Shown here piece by piece: positions 1 through 10,600 of a stretch of DNA of 64,000 nucleotides; positions within the stretch are counted from its first letter, which is position 1, and every line of letters begins with the position of its first letter. This stretch comes from Mesorhizobium sophorae. Its GTDB lineage: Bacteria > Pseudomonadota > Alphaproteobacteria > Rhizobiales > Rhizobiaceae. Made by a program: the position numbers and the translations under genes. The notes below the pieces were generated by a model. It was given only the letters and a program-made list of their open reading frames with translations. It was not told the origin of the DNA and did not search any database. The stretch is taken from positions 62,001 to 126,000 of the forward strand of contig NZ_NNRI01000017.1 of assembly GCF_002270415.1 (NCBI RefSeq), read 5' to 3'.

Positions 1-1676
1 TGGAAGCGAACAAGGCGCGTCATGAGGCTTCGCCATCTCAGCCCCGTCACCTTTCCTGATCCGTCGAAGACGCCAACGCCGACATCGAGGCGGCGCCCGA
101 CCGTCAGTTCCTCCGCGTAGAGCAGGACCGGACTGGGGGCCCTTCTCTGCTGCACCTGATAATCCGAAACGGCCAGATCGCGCGCGGCGCGTGCGGCGCG
201 ATTGGCGTCAAGCAAGGTCCAGCCGAACGAATGTAGCATGGCGCCCTTGTCGAGAGCATCGGGGGCATCCGAAACGGCGCCGCGCACATCGAGCGAGGTC
301 AAATCATATCCATCACCGAGATGAAAGACGCCGTGCTTCTGTTCGGGCGGAGGATTGCTGCCAGGCGCATCGAAACGCGGTGCGGGCCAGAACCTGGCAC
401 AGGCATCATCCGCAACTTCGGCGTAGAGTGCTGCCGTCCAGATTTCGGCATCTCCGCCAGAGGTGGCCGCAAGCCAGAGTGCGCCGCCCGACGCCTTGAT
501 CAACCCGGCATCAATGGCAAACTCGACATCAAAGGCGAAGCCAAAAAGCCTTGCTAGAAGTGGGTCGCCCTGCAGGGCATAGTAGACCGCAAGGAGCTGG
601 TCCGTCGCACCACCAGTCTCGGCCAGACGCACCGCGGCAGGGTCGGCCCTCAGAGCTGATACATATTTGTCGTAGCTCAGCGACCATTGTGTCCAGCTGC
701 CGTAGACGTGCCCTGCACGAGGCTGGGTGTCTTGCGGGCCGCCCCCCAGCACACTGGACGCAGGCGCAACCGGCATTGCTGTTCGCCTTGGCGGTGGTGC
801 GGATACAGGAGAGCCCGTCAGGGCGCCCTTGACGGCCTTGAATATTACCCAGTTCGTGTTGCGCTCAGGCTGTGTGGCATCGACGGCTGCCTTGAAGCGC
901 GCAAGGTAGGCCTCGGTTCTCAGTTTTGCGCTCAGTTTTTTCGTGTCGTCTCGTTTGGTGTCAGATTCCGGCAGCAGCGACAGCTCAAAGCTCTCCTTGC
1001 TCTGTACGCTCCTCTGATCCAGGTTGACCTGATCCGAGGTTTCCCCTGGCTCGAGCTGGTCTCCAGGCAGGTAGGGACCGATGCACAACTTGCTCACGAC
1101 ACGCTGGGCTCGGGCGCTTTCCGTCTCAAGCGCATAGTGGCCCTGTTGATTCGACACGATGTCGCGGACTTGAAGTTTAGTGGCCGGGTCATGCTTTTCC
1201 GCGAGAATGGCTCCATGCTCATTCATCTGGCCGGTACCATTGCTTGTATCGCCGACATAGCCGCCGTGGAGGTCGGCACCGATCTTGTTTCCCGATGCAC
1301 TTGCCTTGATGTCGGCTATCAGTTCATTCCAAGGTTCGCTCGGTCCGCTTTTGCCAATGGCATCGCGCCAAAGGTCCGTGACCGCGCCTATGCCGCTGGC
1401 GCCGTCAAAGGCCGGAAACCGAACGTCGTCGATCTTTTTGGCGGCAGCCATGGTTGGCGTACCCGCAGTGCAATAGTAGAAGTTGACCGAGCGCTCCTTC
1501 AGCACTTTGACGATGTCGGAGGGCCAGTTCGCCAGATTGACAGGTCCACCAGCGTCCTCCTCCTTGGGAGTGACGATCAAGACCGCCTTCAGCCTGAATG
1601 TCTTTCCGTCGCCCACGGGGGTTGCGCCATTGGCGATCAGCCGCAAGTTGAGCGAAACCTTTGGTTCAATCGCCAT
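1..1676 (-). CDS. Unrecognised protein coupled to the giant Tat protein (C-terminus outside window)
   Basis: An uninterrupted frame of 558 codons runs from ATG at 1676 to the left edge with no stop, so the C-terminus is missing. The start lies 11 bases after the stop of the giant gene, and the AGGA inside that stop (TAGGACC) can serve as ribosome binding site, so the two are probably translationally coupled. The protein starts MAIEPKVSLNLRLIANGATP and has no signal peptide or clear membrane segment. It is soluble-looking, with an acidic/lysine-rich middle and a proline/alanine linker around residues 290-320. I do not recognise the family. The context suggests it works with, or is made at the same time as, the giant exported protein. 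Confidence 0.8.
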   Translation of the reverse strand, partial: MAIEPKVSLNLRLIANGATPVGDGKTFRLKAVLIVTPKEEDAGGPVNLANWPSDIVKVLKERSVNFYYCTAGTPTMAAAKKIDDVRFPAFDGASGIGAVTDLWRDAIGKSGPSEPWNELIADIKASASGNKIGADLHGGYVGDTSNGTGQMNEHGAILAEKHDPATKLQVRDIVSNQQGHYALETESARAQRVVSKLCIGPYLPGDQLEPGETSDQVNLDQRSVQSKESFELSLLPESDTKRDDTKKLSAKLRTEAYLARFKAAVDATQPERNTNWVIFKAVKGALTGSPVSAPPPRRTAMPVAPASSVLGGGPQDTQPRAGHVYGSWTQWSLSYDKYVSALRADPAAVRLAETGGATDQLLAVYYALQGDPLLARLFGFAFDVEFAIDAGLIKASGGALWLAATSGGDAEIWTAALYAEVADDACARFWPAPRFDAPGSNPPPEQKHGVFHLGDGYDLTSLDVRGAVSDAPDALDKGAMLHSFGWTLLDANRAARAARDLAVSDYQVQQRRAPSPVLLYAEELTVGRRLDVGVGVFDGSGKVTGLRWRSLMTRLVRF

Positions 1677-1687
1677 CGCTTTGGGTC

Positions 1688-4600
1688 CTAGACGAGACTG
1701 AAGTCAAAATAGGAAGCGAACGCGCCCCAGTCCTCTGAGAGGCACACGGCGGTCGAGACCACGTCGGCTGGGGGGGATTTCATCGGCGCGGCCATCGGGC
1801 CGAGCTGCCGGGCCACAGAATGCTGGCTGCCACCAAACTGCTGCTGATCGTGTTGCCCCGTCACACTGTAGTTGTAGTCGATGAGGCCGCATGAGAATGA
1901 AAACGTGAAGATCGCTTCACCGTGCATCTGGCGAGTGGTGATGTTTTGCGACAGTCCAATGTAAAGCGTCGCCGAGAAGTGGAATATCCAGATACTGGCT
2001 TGTCCGGCTGCAAGAAAACTGCCGCCGATCTCGGTCTGGTTGATGCCATCCACTTTCATCACACGGATGAAAGCACCAACCTGAATCTGTACCTGCGCGT
2101 GGAGCGGGCCAAAGTCCAGTGATCCACCGGCACCGAACAGGAATGAGGCCTCGAAGCCCACTATTCCGCCCGGGCCAGCGTAGATAGAGAAATAGCCAGA
2201 ACCGGCATAGGGCAGGAAGCTGATTGTCAACGGCGTCAGCCGTGTGCCCAGGGAGGCCTTGAACAGCGCTTGTTGGTCCGTGAAAGGCAGTTCGGCGGAG
2301 ACAGCGAAGTTGATGTTGAAAATTGAAACCGGACCGATGCTGATCGAGCCGAGATTGACGTCATAGCCAACGTCCAGCCCACGCGTGCGTTGCAAGGGCG
2401 AGATCTGAACGGGCGAGCCGGAGTCGGGACTGAGGACAGGGCCTAGCAACGCAAAGAAGGCGAGATCCGATCCCAGGTTATAGGCATCGTACATCACGTC
2501 AAAGCGCGGCGCTGACCCACCTTGGCTCGTGAATGCCAGTCCACCGAAGTGCAGCGTCATTGCGTCCAGATAGTCGCCCACCAGCTTGACGGCGAAGGGT
2601 CCGAGCGAACCGTTCGTTGAAATCTGGGGAGAGCCGCCATTCAGCAGGTCCACCTCGATGGCGGTCCTAAGTGCAAAACGTGTACCCACGGCCGCCTGGA
2701 AGATGTCCGATGCGTGAGGTTCCTCAGAGACGTAGCTGTCAAATTCATAGGAAAAGAGCGCCTTGGTTGGGATAAGCCGCGCAATGGCGTCGAGAAGGGC
2801 ATCACGAAGCGCAGAGACATCGATCAACGACAGCACTTCGCCCTTGAGGACTTCAACCGCGAGGTCACCGATCTGCGTGGCAATCTGCAAGGGCGCCGCC
2901 CGCTGAGTAATGTCGGCGGCCCGCCAGCTGTTCGCGAAGCGCGCAAAATTGGCAAGGATCGTATCGGGGCTGGGTGGCGACGATGGATAGCTGACGATGT
3001 CGGACAGCAGCCGCACTTCCTCTGCCAGACGGTCATTCGCCTCAAGAACAGCAAGCGTGGCGTTGTCGTCGGGAGCGTTGATCACATCCACAGGCGTTAA
3101 GAGCCCGTACACCGGTTGCACAAAGACCGAACGCCGAGCCCTCAGTGACAGCAGCGGAATATTGATGGTCTCTGCTGCACTGTTGCGAATTGTGTGCAAG
3201 GTTCCATAGCTTTTGAACATCGCCTGGAGCGTTGCTTGCATCGGCCCCAGCTTCAGAGCCGCCTGTTGCAGAAATACTGGCCATCCGCTGGCTCGCGCCT
3301 GCAGCGCACGCCATTCGGCGACGAGCATGGCTCCGGTATTGCAAAGATTGGTCAAAAGGTCGCCAAGTTGACCTTTGGGATCATCCAGCAGCGTCTGAAC
3401 TGTGACGGGCGGGACGCTGGAGATGGGAGCGGCCAGCAGTCCCGCAAGGCTGGTAGGCAGAGGGGTTGGGATTGGCTTGAACCCGCCGGATTTCTCAATC
3501 GCCGCCTTTAATGCTGCCAGGGCCGCATTGGCATGGGTCTGCTGCGGATCGAGATCAAGCCCGATGCCATGAAGCGGCGCCACGATATCGGACTGCAATG
3601 TGTTGGCGGCATCGTAAAGAGTTTTCGAGAATACTGATGAAGAATTGAGTATGGTGACGATGCTGTTTATCGCACCGGCCCCCCAGGTCGCCAGAGACTT
3701 CTCGATCGCTTCAATGTCTGCGCGAAGTTTATCAAAAACCTGCTTTGCGCCACTGTCGACATTGCCACCCATCCCGTCGACAATTGACGTCACCGCTCCT
3801 ATCGCGACATAGATGCCGACGTTGTTGACAATGTCGCTATTTGCTTTGATGAAGCTGCTGACCATCGATCCGATCGAGGCAATATGCCCGATGGCGTTAC
3901 TTACCAATGCGGAAGCATCCCGCTGGTACTGCAGCAGGGCATCTGCGAGCGCCTTGTTTGCCGTCGCAAAGGTGGTTGCCGCCACCAAGTCTCGACTCTT
4001 CTGCAAAAGCGCCAGGTCGCGAACGAAATCGCAATACATGGCCGCGATTTCGCCAGTCAGTCCCAAAGGACTGGGGCTGCCGCCTCCAAGTAGAAAAACA
4101 GCAAAGTTGTCAATGAACTGGGTGTAGCCGGCTGAAGGTGCGGCATTGTCGATAGCTGTTCGCAGCGGCAGTCCGCTGCCGGCAACCTTGGTGTCGAGCG
4201 CCTGCTCCACGCCTTTGATCTTATCGACCAGAGCCTGCATTGACGCCAGCATCTGGTCGACAGGCTGCATGACACCGCTGACTGCCGGCGGGTTCGGCAT
4301 GGGGAGCACACCCAGCGGCTTTCCAGCAATTGCGTAGTTCCAACAAGCCGCCTTCTCGGCAGCAAAGGCGGTGGTATCACTTGGGAGCAGGGCAGACGCA
4401 GCCATGTCAAATTGCGCCTGCGCGGCTTTGAAGACATCGTTCAGCTTGCCGCGCGCCTCGGCAATCGTTGTGTTGGCGATCCCTGCATCGCCAAAGCCAA
4501 ACATCTGGTCGGCGAGTTGACAGATGTCGTCGACTGCGTCGCCAATGCCGCCACGCTTGACGTGGTCCCGAAACTGCGAAAGCAGGCGCACCGCATCGGA

Positions 4601-7600
4601 AAACATCTCGTAGGCAGCGTAAATATTGGTGAGAAGTATCGGAAGATCCTGAAATGACTTCAATTCCCGATCTATGAAGTATGCCAGATATTCGTTCAAA
4701 TAGGCTGCAAGAGCCGGCTTTGTACCTTTAATTTGCGCATCGATATTACTGCTCGCATCTTTGATGGCCGTCTCGATAGTTTTATCGATATCTTGCTTTA
4801 CGTCGGCAATAAATGATCCCAACGTAATACTATCATTTTTGAGGTAAGCACCGACGGCAGCGCTGGCGAAATCGCGAATGTCCAGGCGAATTGCACCAAC
4901 GAGCTTGTCCTGAATTGGCTGTATCAGCGTGCCGGTACCCGCCTCGAAAGCCTCGGCAAGGTCGACCAGCTGGGGCGCAGGCATGGAGTAGGTAGAGCCA
5001 TCCTCAACGTCGTCCTTGCCGGTGTCAGGAATAGAGGCTTTGATCCACGCCTTCAGGTTCGCGGCGCCGGCGCTGAGTTCTGTGTCGACAACCGTCTCAA
5101 GGCCCTGGAGCGCCTGCGTCAATGGGCCTTGTGCATCGGCCAAGGCGGTCAGTTGGCGTTGCAGGACCGCTATCGCAGCCTGTTTCAGCCGCGCCACGGG
5201 ATTAGAGGCGATGCGGTCCAGCGCGGACGCAAAGGACTTGGCGCTCTCGTAGACCTCGGTGAGATCAAGAGCGAGAGTGACGGGGTCGTCATCCTTCTCT
5301 GCCCGAGCGAGTTTGGTGTCGAGGTCTGCCAGGCCGTTGCTGATTTCCGGAAAGACCTTCGCCAGGCTCAACATATTCCCGCCGGCTTTACCGCTGGCCA
5401 GGGTGGTGACGGCGTGGCGGAAAACCTCCGCCAGATTGAAAATGTTCCCGCCTGCCTGCCCCTTTATCAAATCATCGGCGCGCAGCCATTGGTCCTGAAA
5501 TGTGCTCACAACAGCCCGCAAGGGGGCCAGGATCTGCGAATGCGTGAATTGCGTGAGCTTGTCGGCGTCTTGGTCGGACAGGACGTCAGCGCCGAACTGA
5601 AGCGTCTCGCGCAAGGTCGGCGTGGCATCAGACAGGGTTGGAATATCGAATCCGAGGAAGTCCAGCAGCTTGCGGAAGCTGATTATTCCCAGCAGCTTGG
5701 CGTCCTCGCTGAAGAAGACTTTCAGGACGTTGCGGATGTCTGCGAAACGGTCGTCAACAACACGTGCCGCCCGAGCCTTCTGGGCCGGAACGCCAGCCGG
5801 GTTGCGGATGGCCGGCAAGCTGGCGGCCGCCTGTCCAATATAATGGGCTTTCGGATCGAAGAAATCAGCAAGCGAAACCAGTTGTCCAAAGTTCGTTGGC
5901 GGCGTCGCGGCCTTTTCAGGATCGGGGATCAGCGCAAGCGCGTCAGCATTCACGACCATCACACCGCCACCGTTGTGGCTGTCCTCGCTGACGGGAGCAG
6001 CGGTTTCATACTGGATGTTGCCACTCGCGCTGACAGGGCCGTTCTTGCGTCCCATGGCAACGATCAGTCCCGCGGGACGTCCAACGGCGGCAGCGCGCTC
6101 GCCATTGTCACCCATCGCCATTATCTCGGCGATGCGGAGGTTCAGATATATCTCAAGTGGATTGGTCGTGGGTTCGGTGGCCGGGCGGGCGAAGCCGAAG
6201 CGTGCATAGCGGCCGTCATATTGCGTGTCGACATAGGCGGGGTGACCACCCGCAAGGCGCTCTTTCTGCGTGAGGCGGATCGTCGCCGTTTCAAGTGCCG
6301 GATAGAAGGACGGCTGCTCGGCGCCCTCGAGAATTGAGTTTGTCTGGAACTTTGTGAGATCGCCGACCCAGGCACTGGTCAGATTTGCAACTTGTCCGGT
6401 TACGCTCAGGACCAGCTTCATTGTCTTGAACGAGCAATCGCCTGACTTGGTCTCGGAGGCAAATCTGATATGTTGGTCGCCGAGTGCCACCGTGCGACGC
6501 GGCAGCCATTGTGAGGTACTCAGATAGACAGATGCCAATGCACCAAGCGAAGCAGCGTTGGTGGCAGCGATGTTGTCAACAAAGACCAGCGGCATCGACG
6601 TCGTCGCCCCGTCGATCGTCAGGTCGAACTTGACGAGGCCCTCGTCGGTTTCGTTGACACGGGGCCAGAATGCCAATCCCGGATTCGGGCCTATGTCGAT
6701 CCGTCCGCCCGACAGATTCTCCGGCGTTGGGCTGCCGGCGGGACCTTTGTCGTAAGGATCCCGCAAGTCGGGCGTCTGCAACGTGCGGATCGTCACATCG
6801 CTGGCGCACCACAGCCGGCCGTCGAAGGGCTGCCCCACACAAGGATAGAGCTGCGTCTTCCTGCCGATGCGCAAGAATATGCGCTGAAACAGCACCGCCT
6901 TGACGCCCAGCGTCTCATTCCTGAGGAAAAGGCGCTCGGTCAGTTTCACCAGCGATGCGCGATGGCCGAGCGGGAAGAGATAGCCCTTATAGACCACCTC
7001 GCCCACGATATCGCGGCCGACGACGATTTCGGAACGCCAGCGCTCAATCGAGAAGCCGTTGAATACCTTGCCACCCCAAAGGTTGTCGGCACCGGCAGAG
7101 GGCGAAAAATGCGTGTCATGAACAAAGAAGGCACCCAGCGCGCTCAACTCAAGCTGCTGCGCGCGCAGCGGCTGTGGTCGCTGGATGGCCTGCGCGCCGT
7201 CTGCGTCGAGCACGGCAAATTCATCGCCAGGCTCGATCTGCCCGGAGTCGGGGACCAACGCCCCGGGCTGGCCGGTGTCGCTTATCCCGCGCTTGCCGAT
7301 GACCGGCAGGCCATAGGCCGAAGACAGAAGCACAAGCTCGTGCCTGTCGTAGGCGTCAAGCGCGTTGAGGAAATATTGCGAGCCGTTGAGCGCGTTGCGG
7401 GCGTCGCTGCGGTCACAAAGGCGGCGCAGGACGTTCCAGATGCGATCGCGCCAGGGACCCTTCGGTGCGCATAGATCAGCCTCCGTCACATCCTGCGGCG
7501 GGTTACCCGAGCGTATTCTCGAAGCCTCAGGCAGACTTTGGTTGACGTTCCCCGCCGTCAGGGTCGTTTCATCCATTTGCTCGGGGCCGAGGAACCATGG

Positions 7601-10600
7601 AGCGAGCGACCCGTGCGGTGGCTCGCCCTGTCCGATTTGCCGGGGATCGCCGACCGGCTTGAGCCAGGTGAGTGCGTTGGGCCTGAGATCAGGAGAATCC
7701 ACGACCCTGAGATTCGGCTCGATCGCGTCGATGTCGAGCCTTGCGGTCCATAGCGAAGCCCGCGCGCGGGCAACTGCATCAGCCGGCTTCATGATGAGAT
7801 TGTCCGGCCGCGGCGGTTGGGGGTCGGGGCCAGTAGCGTCGTATTTCCCCTGTACCACCTGCCACGGCGGTTCGTAGCGGTTGAGCCAGATGGCGTCCTG
7901 GGCGGTCGACAGGATGAGCCGTGCCGGGATCTCGATCGCTGTCTCGAACATCGTGGGCTTGTTCGCCAGCGCTGCCCGGATTTCGCCAAGTCGCTGCTCG
8001 GCCGTCACAGGGTGCCGTGAAAGGCCCTGGAAGGTGAGCACGTCACCATCATCAAGGTTGGCTGCTCGTTCGCCGATGGGCGGTACAATGCCATCTGGCG
8101 CGGCAGTGAACAGTTTGCGCGCCCGCAAGGTCACCGCTGGCTCATGGCGCGACCAGTTGGTCAGCGCCTCAAATGAGTACTCCAGCGGCGGATAGTCGAA
8201 TCCGCCGCCGCCCGGCGCCGACGGTGCCGCGCCCGAGAAATGTGGAAGCCCTGCGTCCTCAGCGTTTGCGCCCGCGGTTGGCATGCAGTTGATGCGAAAC
8301 GCAAGACGGGTCGGCCCGGCGAGACGCCCCTCGGTCAACTCCTTGAATTCATTGGGATCGGCGCCGGCAATGTTGTCGACATAAAGCTTACGCAGCGCCG
8401 TCTGACGTTTCCCGCGCAACGAACCGTCATCGTCATCTGCGGCAACAGGCCGGTTGTATTTCGAAAGAAATTCGACCTCGCCCTTGTCCATCGATATTGG
8501 CCAAAGAGCCGATGGGAATGGCGGAACCGGGCCGGTCCGGGACGTCGCGTAATTGTAGGCCCTCAGCATTTGATCGCGGTAGAAATCCCGGAAGACCCCA
8601 TAGATCGGTTCGCTCTGCTCGAGAACGTTCTCGTTGCGAAGCGCGTTTTCCAGGTATTCTTTGGCCGAAAGAGGAGGCGTAATTTCAGCGTCGCTTATCG
8701 GCAACCAATAATCCGGCTTGGAGCTGCGAGAATTCTCAGCGACACTGCTTACTCTCTTAAATACGGCATCTATGGACTCGCTAACCGTCTCATTCGCCAA
8801 CTTCAATGCGACACGCCGGGCAAGCGCCATGGCATCAGGATCGAGGGCGAAAGGTCCAATATAGACCTGCTGATCAGCAGGAAGTTTTTTTACATACGGA
8901 TCAGATGCATAGCTGTAACAGAATTTCGAAAAGGCATCTGTAGGAGCAATGTCGATTTTTTTCTTCTGGATGACCTTTCTATATTCTGCCAGCGCCTTGA
9001 CGTCGCCGGCGTATTCAGCGAGTTTCTGGAAAATGGCGCTTCGATCGAGATCCGGGTCAGGAGGTGTGGCAACCACGTCCGGCAGAGGCGTCATCTGCCC
9101 GAATACTGCCTCCTCGAACACGTGCTGCGGGTTGAATTCGGCGACCAGCACCGGCCGATTGTCACTGAAGCGTCCGGGCTCCGTTTCGATGACGCGGCAA
9201 TCTTTATGGGCAGGGTAGATGACTGGCTTCTCGCCCTTTGTCACTGCTACGGCGAGGTCGAGAAAGCGGAATCGCAGATCAATCAGGTCCCGGTCGCGGC
9301 AGACTGCAAGCGTGGCACGGGTCAGATCGAACGATGCGATCTGCTGCCCCTGGTCGACGGCGCCGAGCCAGACAAAGCTCGACGGGCGGCGGCGCGGGTA
9401 TTCCCCCGCGAACAGTTCGGGGATGGCCTGGCCGTCTTCATACACCAGGCGCAAGTCCCCATAGCCCGTGGGGTCTGCAACATCGAACCGAAGTGTACTG
9501 TAGCTCGCGTCGGGCAGTGCCAGGTCGCTGGCGTGCAGTTCAAGATCAATGGCGATACGTCGAGCGGCGAAATCGCCGCCCGTCTTCGCTTGATCAAACA
9601 CTGCCCAGATCGACGCGTCGAGAACACCACTTCGATCGCCAATCGCCGCTAGCGCCGACGGGTCCACGGCGGCGGCCACGGAAGCGGTGTCGAGTACTGC
9701 AGCCTCGGCTTCCGACGTCCTTGCGGGTGTGAGACCGTTGACCTTCAATCGACCAGCCTGTGTCAGGAGGCTTTCCAGCCCATTGGCCTGGTCAGCCTCC
9801 TGGGTGGCATGAGCCACCTGTCCCCAAAGCGCGTTGCGCAATCGCCTGTCTGTGCCGGGCATCCGCCATTCGGTTACGAACAGCGCCTCGGTGAGCAACG
9901 ATTCCGCGGTCACCGAATTGCCGTCCAAGACCGTCAAGCGCGACTTGCCGAAAGTCAGCTTTGCGTAGGTCGTCAGGGCGCCGCTATCACGGACGAGCGG
10001 CGAGCGAATGCGTCGAACCTCCAATTCGGCATGGCCATCCGAAGGATCACCGACAATTCGGATACGGAGCTTCTTGGCTTGCCCGAGGACAAAACTGGCC
10101 GGGATTGCAACCGATCCCTTGTCCACGACAGCGCCGGCGCAATTTGTCGTGCCTAGAAAGAATGGTTCCTTCTGATCCTGGAAGAACCATCCGATACAGA
10201 GATGCTTCGCCGTCACACGACCGGAGAAGGCGTTGACCGCTGGACTCGCCGGTCGCGAAAGGTGCCAGACGCCACTCGCATCAAATTCCAGCAGCGGGGG
10301 GTCGTTGGTCTTTTTCGCAACCGACACCCTCTCGTCGAACATCTGTGTCAGCCATTTGCCGGCACGGTCCTGGTCGATGAAGCCTCGCAGCGGAACGCTG
10401 CCTGCGTCGATTATGGCAAAGTTTCGAAACGGTACCTGATCGCTGATCCAAGGGCCGCCAGCTGCGCCGCCCAGTGGGGCCTTCAGTCGAAACGCCCAGT
10501 AACCGCCCGGGGTGTCCGGTGAGATATGCCTGAACTGGAATTCAAACGCCATGGGCGACGCGCCGCCCAGACTGGCGTCTCGTACCCACAGCGATCTCTT

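Noticed and set aside
687..1691. 334-codon plus-strand frame
   Set aside because: It lies wholly opposite the minus-strand coding frame 1-1676, has arginine-rich artefact-like composition and no ribosome binding site.
5129..6337. 402-codon plus-strand frame opposite the giant gene
   Set aside because: GC-rich third positions of the real gene leave long antisense frames open; no start signal or domain is present.
8240..9652. 470-codon plus-strand frame opposite the giant gene
   Set aside because: Antisense shadow of the minus-strand coding sequence; no motif or start signal.
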